NCBI RefSeq assembly: GCF_022606355.1
Contig: NZ_JAHHZQ010000002.1
Span: 558,001 to 622,000, forward strand
From: Leifsonia shinshuensis
GTDB lineage: Bacteria > Actinomycetota > Actinomycetes > Actinomycetales > Microbacteriaceae
Direction of reading: 5' to 3'
DNA: 64,000 bases
Part shown: piece after piece, positions 15,582-24,198 of the stretch
Numbering within the stretch: position 1 is the stretch's first letter
Layout of the letters: the number at the start of each line of letters is the position of its first letter
Made by a program: the position numbers and the translations under genes
The notes under the pieces: model-generated
Databases searched by the model: none
Told to the model about the DNA's origin: nothing
What the model saw: the letters and a program-made list of their open reading frames with translations, nothing else

Positions 15582-17837
15582 ATGGTCGACCGCCTCACCC
15601 GCGCATCCGAACTGACCGTCGAAGAGAAGGCGTCGCTCACCAGCGGCCGCAGCTTCTGGGAGACCGAACCCGTCGACCGTGTCGGCATCCCGTCCCTCTA
15701 TCTCACCGACGGCCCGCACGGCGTCCGCAAGCAGGCGCAGGGCGGTGACCACCTCGGGATCGGCGACAGCGTGCCCGCGACCTGCTTCCCGCCGGCCGTC
15801 GCCCTCGGCTCCTCGTGGGACGCCGAGCTGCTCGAGCGCGTCGGCGCGGCGCTCGGGGAGGAGGCCAAGGCCGAAGGCGTCGGCGTGCTGCTCGGCCCCG
15901 GCATCAACATCAAGCGCTCGCCGCTGTGCGGCCGCAACTTCGAATACCTCTCGGAGGACCCGATCGTGTCCGGTCGGCTCGGTGCGGCGCTCGTGCGCGG
16001 CCTCCAGTCGCAGGGCGTCGGCGCCTCGCTCAAGCACTTCGCCGCCAACAACCAGGAGACCGACCGGCTGCGCGTGAGCGCCGACGTCGACGAGCGGCCG
16101 TTGCGCGAGATCTACCTGCGCGGCTTCCAGCACGTGGTCGAGCAGGCCCAGCCGTGGACGGTCATGTGCTCGTACAACCGCATCAACGGCGTCTACGCCA
16201 GCGAGGACCCGTGGCTGCTCACCTCCGTGCTGCGCGACGAGTGGGGCTTCGAGGGCCTCGTCGTCTCGGACTGGGGTGCCGTCAACGACCGGGTGAGCGC
16301 GCTCGTCGCCGGCCTCGACCTCGAGATGCCGTCGACCGGCGGGGTCACCGACGCACAGCTGGTCGCGGCGGTGCGCGACGGCTCGCTCGCGGAGTCCGTG
16401 CTCGACACCGCGGCGGACCGCGTCATCGACCTCGTCGAGAAGGCGCTCGCCGGAGCCGACGCCGACGCCACGTACGACGTCGACGGGCACCACGCTCTCG
16501 CCAGGGAGGTCGCGGGCCGCAGCATCGTCCTGCTCAAGAACGACGGCATCCTGCCTCTCGCCACGGCCGCCGGCCGCTCGATCGCCGTGGTGGGCGAGTT
16601 CGCCCGCACGCCGCGTTACCAGGGCGCCGGCTCCTCCCAGATCGTCCCGACGCGTCTCGACAACGCACTCGACGAGCTGATCGCGCTCGCCGGCGACGCG
16701 ACGGTGGCCTTCGCGCCCGGCTACGGTCTCGGCGAATCGGCGGAGGCCGACGCGGTCGCCCTCACCGCCGAGGCCGTCGGCATCGCAGCGGCAGCGGACG
16801 ACGTGGTGGTGTTCCTCGGACTCCCCGGCGAAGACGAGTCGGAGGGCTTCGATCGCGAGCACCTCGAGCTGCCCGCCGTGCAGACTGAGCTGCTGGAGGC
16901 CGTCATCGCCGCCAACCCGCGCGTCACGGTCGTGCTGTCCAACGGCGGAGTCGTACGTGTCTCGGGCTGGGCCGACCGCGTCCCCGCCATCGTCGAGGGC
17001 TGGCTGCTCGGGCAGGCCGGCGGAGGTGCGATCGCCGACGTGCTGTTCGGCGTCGTCAACCCGTCCGGCCGTCTCGCGGAGAGCATCCCGGTGCGGATCG
17101 AGGACACGGCGTCGTTCCTCAACTTCCCCGGAGAGAAGGGACACGTGCGCTACGGCGAGGGCCTGTTCGTGGGCTACCGCGACTTCGACGCCCGCGGTGC
17201 TGCCGTCAGCTTCCCGTTCGGCCACGGCCTCTCGTACACCACCTTCGCGTTCGGCGCTCCGATCGCGACCCCTGCGGCCGACGGCGGCATCCGCGTGACG
17301 GTGGAGGTCACCAACACCGGCGACCGCGACGGCCGGGAGGTCGTGCAGGTCTACGTCTCGGTTCCGGCCTCGCGCGTGCAGCGCCCGGTGCGCGAGCTCA
17401 AGGGCTTCGCCACCGTCGCGGTCGCCGCGGGCGCGACCGAGACCGTCGTCGTCGAGCTCACGGCGTCCGACCTGGCCTACTACGACACCGAGCTCGGCGG
17501 GTGGTCGGTGGAGGGAGGCGACTACGTCGTGGAGGTCGGGGCGTCGTCCCGCGACCTGCGCGGCTCCGTCACCGTGACCCTGGCCGGCGACGGCCGCACC
17601 GCCCCGCTGACCGTCGACTCGACGCTCGGCGAGTGGCTCGAGCACCCGGTCGGCGGCCCGATCCTGATGGCCGCGCTGGCGCAGAGCGCGGAGGCGGAGG
17701 GCATGGGTGCCATGCTCGCCGACCCGAGCCTGCGCCGGATGGCCGAGTCCATTCCGCTGGTGCGCGCGGCGGCGTTCCCGGGGAGCCCGGTCACACGCGA
17801 GCAGCTGGACCAGCTGGTGGCCGCGGCGAGCGCGTAG
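15582..17837 (+). CDS. Glycoside hydrolase family 3 beta-glucosidase
   Basis: A 751-aa GH3 enzyme hydrolysing terminal beta-linked glucose from oligosaccharides or glycosides. Order: GH3 N-terminal barrel with DGPHGVRKQ, SLKHFAANNQE and the nucleophile in VVSDWG (Asp230); GH3 C-terminal domain about 300-560; fibronectin III-like domain about 590-690; a short helical tail. No signal peptide, so it acts on imported sugars. The frame is open far upstream, but ATG 15582 with a strong GAAGGAGA site is the start. A hairpin follows at 17861. Confidence 0.93.
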   Translation: MVDRLTRASELTVEEKASLTSGRSFWETEPVDRVGIPSLYLTDGPHGVRKQAQGGDHLGIGDSVPATCFPPAVALGSSWDAELLERVGAALGEEAKAEGVGVLLGPGINIKRSPLCGRNFEYLSEDPIVSGRLGAALVRGLQSQGVGASLKHFAANNQETDRLRVSADVDERPLREIYLRGFQHVVEQAQPWTVMCSYNRINGVYASEDPWLLTSVLRDEWGFEGLVVSDWGAVNDRVSALVAGLDLEMPSTGGVTDAQLVAAVRDGSLAESVLDTAADRVIDLVEKALAGADADATYDVDGHHALAREVAGRSIVLLKNDGILPLATAAGRSIAVVGEFARTPRYQGAGSSQIVPTRLDNALDELIALAGDATVAFAPGYGLGESAEADAVALTAEAVGIAAAADDVVVFLGLPGEDESEGFDREHLELPAVQTELLEAVIAANPRVTVVLSNGGVVRVSGWADRVPAIVEGWLLGQAGGGAIADVLFGVVNPSGRLAESIPVRIEDTASFLNFPGEKGHVRYGEGLFVGYRDFDARGAAVSFPFGHGLSYTTFAFGAPIATPAADGGIRVTVEVTNTGDRDGREVVQVYVSVPASRVQRPVRELKGFATVAVAAGATETVVVELTASDLAYYDTELGGWSVEGGDYVVEVGASSRDLRGSVTVTLAGDGRTAPLTVDSTLGEWLEHPVGGPILMAALAQSAEAEGMGAMLADPSLRRMAESIPLVRAAAFPGSPVTREQLDQLVAAASA

Positions 17838-17860
17838 CGTACGCCTCTTTGCGGCACGGT

Positions 17861-17888
17861 GAACCCCCTTGCGAGAGCGAGGGGGTTC
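17861..17888 (+). terminator. Terminator hairpin after the beta-glucosidase gene
   Basis: GAACCCCCT and AGGGGGTTC pair around a 10-base loop, 24 nt after the stop codon. No T-tract follows, as is common in high-GC actinobacteria. Confidence 0.7.
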
Positions 17889-17905
17889 GGCGTTCCGTGA
17901 GATGC

Positions 17906-18139
17906 ATGAGCGACAAGCGTGACGAGCAGGATGCGGTCACCGGCCACGACCCGGCCATCGGGCCGGCGGGCGACCCCGAAGGAGATGACATCGGCGCCGA
18001 GGACGTGACGGGCGCCCGGACCCAGGACGAGCCGGCCGCCGGCTCGGACGGCGCCGAGCCGCCTCCCGCCGACTTCGACCCCGCCCAGCAGCCGTCGAAT
18101 CCCGACCTGGTCGCGAACGTCGAACCGCCGGACGAGTGA
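17906..18139 (+). CDS. Small acidic hydrophilic protein
   Basis: 77 residues rich in D, E, P and G (DEQDAVTGHDPAIGP at the start, NVEPPDE at the end), with no membrane segment, likely disordered. ATG 17906 chosen; the frame is open upstream but overlaps the terminator and beta-glucosidase gene. I do not recognise the family; coding status rests on isolation between two terminators and codon bias. Confidence 0.5.
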   Translation: MSDKRDEQDAVTGHDPAIGPAGDPEGDDIGAEDVTGARTQDEPAAGSDGAEPPPADFDPAQQPSNPDLVANVEPPDE

Positions 18140-18145
18140 GCCGGA

Positions 18146-18173
18146 GCGTTCGCACAGACGCGTTCGCACAGAG
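18146..18173. repeat. 14-bp tandem duplication just after a stop codon
   Basis: GCGTTCGCACAGAC is followed by GCGTTCGCACAGAG. The array starts 6 nt after the TGA of the preceding small gene. Confidence 0.85.
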
Positions 18174-18214
18174 ACCGCGGCCCCGCCCACGTCATCCCGG
18201 GTGGGGCCGCTCTG
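18169..18214. terminator. Bidirectional terminator
   Basis: GCGGCCCCGCCC and GGGTGGGGCCGC form a strong stem, flanked by AGAG and CTCT. It lies between convergent genes ending at 18139 and 18242 and can serve both. Confidence 0.75.
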
Positions 18215-18241
18215 CGTCCCGGCCCGGCCTCCGCGACGGGC

Positions 18242-18442
18242 TCAGCGCACGCCAGAGCCCCGGTTGGCGTACATCCACACCGCGCCGACGGCGAGTCCGA
18301 TCAGGAGCATCCCGATCCCGATGCCGAGGATGGACGTGTCCCCGGTGCGCGGCACGAGGAGGCCGACGACGAACAGCACCGCGCCGAGGTTGAGCAGCAC
18401 GGCGGCCACCCAGCCGAGCGTCCTGCGCAGCGCTGCGTTCAT
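18242..18442 (-). CDS. Small two-helix membrane protein
   Basis: 66 residues with two hydrophobic segments (WVAAVLLNLGAVLFVVGLLV and ILGIGIGMLLIGLAVGAVWM) and a short polar loop. ATG 18442 is preceded by TACGAT (minus strand, 18450-18455) with a 7-nt gap, indicating a leaderless start; a start 33 nt upstream lacks this. No function assigned. Confidence 0.65.
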   Translation of the reverse strand: MNAALRRTLGWVAAVLLNLGAVLFVVGLLVPRTGDTSILGIGIGMLLIGLAVGAVWMYANRGSGVR

Positions 18443-18507
18443 CCCCGGTATCGTAGCCCGCCGCCCTGCGCGCACCGTGTGTGCGAACGCGCCGGGGTCG
18501 GCGGGCT

Positions 18508-18807
18508 TCAGGACCCGCCCAGGTTCCCGGTCGCCTCTGGCTCCTCGTCGAGCGCCTCGTTGATGAGCGCCGCCACCAGGAACTTCCAGTCCGAGCCTTC
18601 ATGGAGCGTCTCTGTGTAGCCCAGCGGGATGGCGCCGAACACCGGTTCGTGCTCCTCGCCTTCGGCCGATACCCGCACGAGCCGCCCGAGCTCGGCGTGC
18701 GACTCGTCGAGGACGACCCACTGGCCCGGCGCCTTCTTCTCGACGTGGAAGATGCGCTCGCGGTACGGGTAGCGGACGCTCGACATCTCGAGTTCGCTCG
18801 CGGACAT
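18508..18807 (-). CDS. Conserved hypothetical protein
   Basis: A 99-aa soluble protein beginning MSASELEMSSVRYPYRER, with a beta-rich centre (PGQWVVLDESHAELGRLV) and DWKFLVAALINEALDEEP at the C-terminus. ATG 18807 is preferred over 18813 because GGAAGGG then lies 6 nt upstream. It is not recognised; nothing in the context points to a role. Confidence 0.6.
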   Translation of the reverse strand: MSASELEMSSVRYPYRERIFHVEKKAPGQWVVLDESHAELGRLVRVSAEGEEHEPVFGAIPLGYTETLHEGSDWKFLVAALINEALDEEPEATGNLGGS

Positions 18808-18896
18808 GGTCATCCCTTCCGTCGGTTGACCCTCTCACGGTGCATCCAACGCCTGAAGGGCTGCCCTTGGCAAGATGCGCACCCTAGGCTGACGCC

Positions 18897-19268
18897 ATGA
18901 GCGGCCCCGTCCACAACCTCGATGAAGCGTTCGCCCTCGTGCCGGAGCCGTGGCAGCCGCACCGGCTGACCAGCGCCAACGACTACGACGTCAAGGTCGC
19001 CCGGCTGCATGGCGAGTTCATCTGGCACACGCATCCCGACACCGACGAGCTGTTCCTGGTGCTGTCGGGCCGGCTGACCATCGGCCTGCGCGACGGCGAT
19101 GTCGATCTCGGCCCGCACGACGTCTTCGTCGTCCCGAAGGGCGTCGAGCACCGCCCGCGGGCGGACGAGGAGGCGCTGGTCGTCCTGTTCGAGCCGAAGG
19201 GCACCGTGAACACCGGCGACCGGCCGGGGGAGCGGACGAGCGAGCTCCGGGAGCTGCCCGGCGATTAG
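18897..19268 (+). CDS. Cupin domain protein
   Basis: A 123-aa single-domain cupin: first motif WHTHPDTDELFLVLSGRL carries two histidines and a glutamate for metal binding, second motif PHDVFVVPKGVEHRP supplies the third histidine. Similar proteins are annotated as mannose-6-phosphate isomerase-like, but catalytic function is unproven. TAGGCT (18885-18890) ends 6 nt before the ATG. Its TAG overlaps the stop of the convergent HAD gene. Confidence 0.85.
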   Translation: MSGPVHNLDEAFALVPEPWQPHRLTSANDYDVKVARLHGEFIWHTHPDTDELFLVLSGRLTIGLRDGDVDLGPHDVFVVPKGVEHRPRADEEALVVLFEPKGTVNTGDRPGERTSELRELPGD

Positions 19269-19915
19269 AGCACGTCGTCGAGCGCGGCGAGCAGCGCCGC
19301 GGGGTCGTCGTGGACCGCCCGCGCGCCGGAGCCGAGCAGCTCCGGGGCGCCGACCCCGCCGCACAGCACGCCTATGGAGCGGATGCCTGCGCGGGCCGCG
19401 GCCGCCATGTCCCACACCGAGTCGCCGACCATGAGCGCGTCGGAGGAGGCCGCGTCCGCGCGGCTCAGCGCGACCTCCAGGATGCCGGGGTCCGGCTTGG
19501 CGGACTCGACGTCGTCGGCCGAGGTGACGGCGTGGATGGCGTCGTCGGCGTCGAGGGCTCCGCGCAGCAGAGCCAGCTCGTCCTCGGGCGCGGATGTGGC
19601 GAGCACCACCCGGATTCCGCGGGCGGCGATCGCGCGCAGCAGGCCTGCGGCCTCGTCGAACGCACGCAGCCGCGGAGCCAGTGTGCGGTAGTGCGCGCTG
19701 TGCAGCGACTTCGCGCGCTCGTTCCAGGCTTCGTCGCGCTCGCCGGCGACAGCGCGCAGCAGTCGGGCGGAGTCCTGGCCGATGGCACGGTGGATGCGCC
19801 AGGCGTCGACGGCGACGTCGAGGTCGCCGAGCGCGCGCTGCCACGCGTCGACGTGGAGGTAGTTCGAATCGACGAGCGTTCCGTCGACGTCGAAGAGCAC
19901 GGTTCTGATCGTCAT
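19265..19915 (-). CDS. HAD-superfamily phosphatase
   Basis: A 216-aa HAD hydrolase with a cap of the phosphoglycolate phosphatase / beta-phosphoglucomutase type. Motifs: FDVDGTLVDS (nucleophile and acid/base Asp), LATSAPEDE (motif II), SAKPDPGI (motif III Lys) and MVGDSVWDM (motif IV). Substrate not predictable. Starts at ATG 19915 close to the remnant of a channel gene. Confidence 0.88.
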   Translation of the reverse strand: MTIRTVLFDVDGTLVDSNYLHVDAWQRALGDLDVAVDAWRIHRAIGQDSARLLRAVAGERDEAWNERAKSLHSAHYRTLAPRLRAFDEAAGLLRAIAARGIRVVLATSAPEDELALLRGALDADDAIHAVTSADDVESAKPDPGILEVALSRADAASSDALMVGDSVWDMAAAARAGIRSIGVLCGGVGAPELLGSGARAVHDDPAALLAALDDVL

Positions 19916-19978
19916 GCCGCACTGTGTACACCCGGTTCCGGGGGGCTCCCTGCGTGCGCCCCGGCTCGTGTGCCCGCG

Positions 19979-20126
19979 GACCCGCGCTCCCTCGGCCGAT
20001 CAGCGACACCGCCCGGGCGATCACGAGGAGGACGAGGAGGACGAATCCGGCGAACGATTCCAGCGCCATCAGCAGCTTGGCCCGGTGCGTCAGCGGCATC
20101 GTGTCGGTCGGGCTGAACGCCATCGA
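19979..20126 (-). pseudogene. Remnant of an ion-channel-like gene (C-terminal helix only)
   Basis: On the minus strand, AFSPTDTMPLTHRAKLLMAL then ESFAGFVLLVLLVIARAVSL reads like the filter-flanking region and last helix of a bacterial two-helix ion channel. No upstream part is present (the next gene ends at 20155) and no stop codon follows in frame before the HAD gene, so only a fragment remains. Identification is from memory of the family and needs a search. Confidence 0.4.
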
Positions 20127-20154
20127 GTTGGAGCGTGTCCGCGCGGATCCGGCC

Positions 20155-20403
20155 TCAGTTGAAGATGGCCCAGTCGGAGCGGCTCAGTTTAGCCCGTTGC
20201 CCGTTGATGACCAGGTACCAGCTCTCCTCGTCGCGGTGGAGGTACTGGGCGAGCATGGTGGTGTAGCGCCATTCGCCGGACACCTGGGTCCAACGGATCA
20301 GGGAGATGAGCTGGCCTTGGCGGAGATACGGCACCGCGACGAAATCGTCGTGCCGCGGGTGCTCGGGACCTCGGAGCTGGCCCCCCGCCTTCGGAGTGCT
20401 CAT
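20155..20403 (-). CDS. Small conserved hypothetical protein
   Basis: 82 residues, beta-rich, with LRQGQLISLIRWTQVSGEWR and ESWYLVINGQRAKLSRSDWA. No membrane segment or signal. It begins at ATG 20403 downstream of a lower-GC stretch (20404-20470) that is likely its promoter. Not recognised. Confidence 0.55.
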   Translation of the reverse strand: MSTPKAGGQLRGPEHPRHDDFVAVPYLRQGQLISLIRWTQVSGEWRYTTMLAQYLHRDEESWYLVINGQRAKLSRSDWAIFN

Positions 20404-20487
20404 GCGTCACTTTAACCCCAAGACCCACCCTTTGGGAACAGTTCCTGCCCTGAAGATATGCAATAGATCTCGTGTCAATCGACCGGA

Positions 20488-21015
20488 TCAGGGGCTCGCG
20501 GCAGCTGCCGCTGACCGGTTCCAGACGGTGAGGGGACGGCCGTCCACGTGGGTGCCGGAGCGGAACCTCCGGAAGCCGCAGCGCACCGCCACGGCCTCGC
20601 TCGCGGCGTTCCCGTCGAGGGTGCTCAGCCAGACGACCGACTCGCCCTGGTCGGCCAGCCACTGGGTGAGAGCGGTGACCGCTGCGGTCACCAGGCCGCG
20701 GCCCCGCGCCTCCGGCCGAAGCGCGTAGAAGACCTCGAACCCGCCGTCAGACCTCCCGAACCCGACGGTGCCGAGCGCGTCACCCTGCTCGTCGACGACA
20801 TAGCGGATGCCGTGCTGCGCGTCGGCGGCACGCACGTTGCGTGCGGCGCGCAGCCGGGCCCCGTCCTCGTCGAGGTCGGCCGGATACATCGTCCACCGCG
20901 GCACATCTTCGACCCGCGCGAGCTGCAGCTCGATCGCCCAGTCGGACTCCTCGAGCCGCCGCAGCGCGACGCCGGGATGGCCGGGGAGGTCGAGGTGCAG
21001 AGGGAACGGATCCAT
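20488..21015 (-). CDS. GNAT-family N-acetyltransferase
   Basis: A 175-aa RimJ/RimL-like acetyltransferase. The acetyl-CoA loop is RPEARGRGLVTAAV, and the C-terminal NAASEAVAVRCGFRRF is the usual GNAT ending. Acceptor unknown. AGGCTA (TAGCCT on the minus strand, 21022-21027) ends 6 nt before ATG 21015, so the mRNA is probably leaderless. Confidence 0.85.
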   Translation of the reverse strand: MDPFPLHLDLPGHPGVALRRLEESDWAIELQLARVEDVPRWTMYPADLDEDGARLRAARNVRAADAQHGIRYVVDEQGDALGTVGFGRSDGGFEVFYALRPEARGRGLVTAAVTALTQWLADQGESVVWLSTLDGNAASEAVAVRCGFRRFRSGTHVDGRPLTVWNRSAAAAASP

Positions 21016-21067
21016 GAGACGAGGCTACGCCCCGGGCCGCAGCAGGATCCGCCGCGGCCCGGGGCGT

Positions 21068-21103
21068 GCTCAGTGCGTCGAGCTCAGTGCGTCGTGCTCA
21101 GGG
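21068..21103. repeat. 14-bp tandem duplication over a stop codon
   Basis: GCTCAGTGCGTCGA (21068) and GCTCAGTGCGTCGT (21082) are followed by a partial third unit GCTCAGGG. The TGA of the Gfo/Idh gene (21084-21086, minus strand) lies in the second unit. Confidence 0.85.
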
Positions 21104-22103
21104 CGGGGATGGCCGCGACCGTGCGCGTGCGGGCGGACTCGTAGGCGCCGAGGATGATGCCCAGGACCTCGATGCCCTCCTTCTGCGTGTGCAGGGGCCG
21201 GGTGCCGTCGAGGATGCTGCGCGCGAAGTGGTTCAGCTCCTCGCCGAACTGGTGCACCGGCTCCAGTTCGAAGACCGTCGGCTCCGCGTCGCCGCGCTTC
21301 TTCACGGTCAGTGTGGTGCCGTCGCTGGTGAGGCTCCCGAGCTCGCCGACCGCCGAGAACTTCTCGGTGCCGGGAGCGGCTTCGTACGCCCAGCTGGTGA
21401 CCACGGTGCCGATCACGCCGTTGTCGAACCGCACGAGCACGGTGGCCGAGTCCTCGCCCTCCATGAACGTCAGCCGGTGGGTGGCGAGCATCGCCGTCAC
21501 CTCCACGGGCGTGCCACCCGCCAGGTGCAGCAGCAGGTAGGTCGGGTGGTAGCCGGTGTCGATGAGCTCACCGCCGCCCGAGGTGGACGCGTGCGCACGC
21601 CATCCCATGTTCGCCGGGTCGAAGTCGTTGAAGAACGAGTCGGTGGTGCGCACCTCGTACACGCGTCCGATCGCTCCGGACTCGATGAGCTCCTTCGCGC
21701 GGGCCACGGCGGGGAGGAACAGCTGGTTGTGCGCGCTCATCAGCGTGACCCCCGCCTCCTCGACGGCGGCGGAGACCTCGGCGGCCTCCTCCGCAGTCAG
21801 GCAGAGCGGCTTCTCGCAGAGGATGTGCTTGCCGGCCCGTGCGGCGGCGACGATGGCGTCCTTGTGGAGGTGGTGCGGGAGGCAGATGTCGACGGCGTCG
21901 ATGTCGGCCTCGGCGAGCATGGTGCGGTAGTCGGCGTAGATGGCCGCGCCGGTGGCCTCGGCGCGCTTCTCCGCGCTCTCGCGGACCGGGTCGGCGACCG
22001 CGGCGAACGTGATGGTGTCGGGGTGGCGCAGGTAGCCCTCGACGTGGGCGCCGGCGATGCCGCCGGCGCCGATCAGGCCGATACGGACGGTGTTTTCGGA
22101 CAT
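21084..22103 (-). CDS. Gfo/Idh/MocA-family oxidoreductase
   Basis: A 339-aa NAD(P)-dependent sugar or inositol dehydrogenase. The N-terminal Rossmann motif is IGLIGAGGIAGAHVEGY; GKHILCEKPLCLT carries the catalytic lysine of the EKP motif; GGGELIDTGYHPTYLLLHL supplies the active-site Asp and His. Start at ATG 22103 although the frame is open upstream. A second family member lies directly upstream on the same strand, separated by a family B hairpin, so they may share a pathway. Confidence 0.88.
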   Translation of the reverse strand: MSENTVRIGLIGAGGIAGAHVEGYLRHPDTITFAAVADPVRESAEKRAEATGAAIYADYRTMLAEADIDAVDICLPHHLHKDAIVAAARAGKHILCEKPLCLTAEEAAEVSAAVEEAGVTLMSAHNQLFLPAVARAKELIESGAIGRVYEVRTTDSFFNDFDPANMGWRAHASTSGGGELIDTGYHPTYLLLHLAGGTPVEVTAMLATHRLTFMEGEDSATVLVRFDNGVIGTVVTSWAYEAAPGTEKFSAVGELGSLTSDGTTLTVKKRGDAEPTVFELEPVHQFGEELNHFARSILDGTRPLHTQKEGIEVLGIILGAYESARTRTVAAIPALSTTH

Positions 22104-22132
22104 AACGGAAGTCTCCAGAGAATTCGAATGGT

Positions 22133-22193
22133 CGAGGGGCACATAAACGCCCCCAAAAGTCGCGGATAGGGGCGCTTGCGTGCCCCTCGGCGG
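22133..22193. repeat. Family B palindrome copy B2
   Basis: Left arm CGAGGGGCACATAAACGCCC, right arm AGGGGCGCTTGCGTGCCCCT followed by CGGCGG. Intergenic between two same-strand dehydrogenase genes; could limit read-through. Confidence 0.88.
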
Positions 22194-22201
22194 AAGGTGG
22201 G

Positions 22202-23203
22202 TCAGCGGGTGGCCGGCAGGGGGAGGGCGGGTGTCACTGCGGCGTGGGCCGCGGCCGACGCGTTGGCGGCGACCACCGTGCGGGTGAGCGCGAGCGCATG
22301 GTCGAGGTTCGCGTCGGCCCTGCTGCCGTCGTGGATGCGTCGCACCCATTCGTCGAACGCGCCCGGCTCGTCGTCGGGCAGCGGCAGCTCGCGCCAGCCG
22401 TCGCCGACGTCGAGCAGAAGGCCGCCCCCGGCGGCGCCGTAGGCCAGCGCCCCCTGTGTTCCGCGCAGCTCGATCGTGAAGTCGCCCTGTCCCTGCACGA
22501 GACTGGCCTCGAACACGCCGATCCTGCCGCCCTCGAACTCGGCGGTGACCACCGCGTTGTCCTCGACCTCCCGGCCGGTGACACTGCCGTACGTCGCGGT
22601 GATGCGGAGCGGCTCGCTCCGGTGGAAGAGGCGGGTGAGGTACGCAGGGTGACAGCCGAGGTCGGTGAGCGCACCGCCGATGGCCTCCGCCGGATACCCG
22701 AACCGGTCGGGCAGCCAGCCGGCCACCCACCCGTCGTGGGCGAGCCGGACCCGGCTGTAGGCGAGCTCGCCGAGGGTGCCCTCGTCGAGCACGCGCTCGA
22801 TGGCGAGCGTGTAGCCGTGGTGCAGCCGCGGAAGCGAGACGACGAGCGACACCCCGGCGGCGTCGGCCGCGGCGACGAGCTCCTCGGCCTCCTCGACGGT
22901 CGGCGCGAGCACCTTCTCGGTGAAGACGTGCTTGCCCGCCGCGATGGCGCGACCGATGACGTCGCGGTGCTGATCGGTGGACGTGGTGACGGTGACGGCG
23001 TCGAGCCCGTCGCGGGCCAGCAGCTCGTCGAGGTCGGCGACGAACTCGACGCCGAACTGCTCGGCGGCGGCCCGGCCGCGCTCGGGATCGTCGTCCCAGA
23101 TGGCGACGAGGGTGGTTCCGGGATGGTTCTGGGCCGCGCGCGCGTAATCGCCCGCGTGCACGTGCCAGAAACCGATCGCAGCGACAGCGAGTGGATGGGA
23201 CAT
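22202..23203 (-). CDS. Gfo/Idh/MocA-family oxidoreductase (second copy)
   Basis: A 333-aa member of the same family but divergent from its neighbour: AAIGFWHVHAGDYARA replaces the classic GxGxxG, and the lysine motif is GKHVFTEKVLAPT rather than EKP. IGGALTDLGCHPAYLTRLF is the C-terminal catalytic motif. ATG 23203 is chosen because AAGGAGG lies at 23218-23224 and the frame's longer version begins without family similarity. Probably acts on a sugar or cyclitol. Confidence 0.85.
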   Translation of the reverse strand: MSHPLAVAAIGFWHVHAGDYARAAQNHPGTTLVAIWDDDPERGRAAAEQFGVEFVADLDELLARDGLDAVTVTTSTDQHRDVIGRAIAAGKHVFTEKVLAPTVEEAEELVAAADAAGVSLVVSLPRLHHGYTLAIERVLDEGTLGELAYSRVRLAHDGWVAGWLPDRFGYPAEAIGGALTDLGCHPAYLTRLFHRSEPLRITATYGSVTGREVEDNAVVTAEFEGGRIGVFEASLVQGQGDFTIELRGTQGALAYGAAGGGLLLDVGDGWRELPLPDDEPGAFDEWVRRIHDGSRADANLDHALALTRTVVAANASAAAHAAVTPALPLPATR

Positions 23204-23357
23204 GACCTGTGAAGGCCTCCTTGCCTGGTATTCGATGCGCGCGAACGCGTCCAGCCTAACCACTTCACCGCGTGCTTCGAAGACCTTTTGCCGGATTGCC
23301 AGCAGAAGTCGACGACTCGGGGCGGTGCGCGGCCGCCGGGGTGTAGCGTCGGGCACT

Positions 23358-24116
23358 GTGACGCGAATCCCACTGCATCGCGAATGGCACGGCGACGAGG
23401 ACTCGCCGTATCCGCCGCTGCTGCTCATCCACGGCGGCGGCTCCACCATCCCGTCGAACTGGGGGATGCTGATCCCGCTGCTCGAGCGCAGCCGGTCGCT
23501 GCTCGCCGTCGAGCTGCAGGGGCACGGCCGCACGCCCGCGGGCGACCGCGAGCCGTCGTTCGAGGAGTCGGCCGACGACGTCGCGGCGGTGCTCGACGAA
23601 CTGCACCTCGCGCCTGTCGACGTCCTCGGCTTCAGCAACGGCGGTCAGGTCGCGCTGCAGCTGGCAGCGCGCCATCCCGAGCGGGTGCGCCGGCTGGTCC
23701 TCGCCTCGACGCCGGTGCGACGGGAGGCTATGGTCGACGGGTTCTGGGACGGCCTGGAGGCCGGACGGTTCGAAGACCTCCCCGCGGTCTACGCCGATGC
23801 CGACCTCGCCGTGAGCCGTGACCCCGAGCACGCCAGGCGGATGTTCGAGCTCGACCGGCAGCTGATGCTCGGCTTCGCCGACTTCCCGGACGAGCTGATC
23901 GCGTCGGTCGCCGCTCCGACCCTCGTCGTCGGCGCAGACGGCGACGTCATCCGCGCCGGGCATTTCGTGGAGCTGGCCGCTCTGCTTCCCGACGCGCGCC
24001 TGCTGATCGTGCCTGGCGGTCACGGCGACTACCTCGGCGAGCTGTTGGCGGCGTCGGGAGACGACCGCGCGCTGCGATCGTTCCTGCCGTACCTGCTGGC
24101 ATTCCTCGAAGGTTGA
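23358..24116 (+). CDS. Alpha/beta hydrolase
   Basis: A 252-aa alpha/beta hydrolase. LLLIHGGGST is the oxyanion-hole motif, VLGFSNGGQVAL contains nucleophile Ser93, and LIVPGGHGDYLGE near the end gives the catalytic His. Substrate unknown (esterase, lactonase or similar). The start is GTG 23358, with TAGCGT (23344-23349) 8 nt upstream; the longer frame overlaps the divergent dehydrogenase start. Confidence 0.87.
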   Translation: MTRIPLHREWHGDEDSPYPPLLLIHGGGSTIPSNWGMLIPLLERSRSLLAVELQGHGRTPAGDREPSFEESADDVAAVLDELHLAPVDVLGFSNGGQVALQLAARHPERVRRLVLASTPVRREAMVDGFWDGLEAGRFEDLPAVYADADLAVSRDPEHARRMFELDRQLMLGFADFPDELIASVAAPTLVVGADGDVIRAGHFVELAALLPDARLLIVPGGHGDYLGELLAASGDDRALRSFLPYLLAFLEG

Positions 24117-24198
24117 ACCTTTATAGGTCATTCAGAAGCGTGTCAATCCCCTTTCTTCGCATGCGCGGATGGAGCACTCGTAAGGCACTATTGGGACC

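Noticed and set aside
15474-17645. 723-codon open frame antisense to the beta-glucosidase
   Set aside because: No recognisable motif; the GH3 frame is unambiguous.
19189-19201. GCCGAAGGGCAC in the cupin gene (and a similar string near 50249 in the protease gene) as family A copies
   Set aside because: No second arm within 100 bp; chance match in coding sequence.
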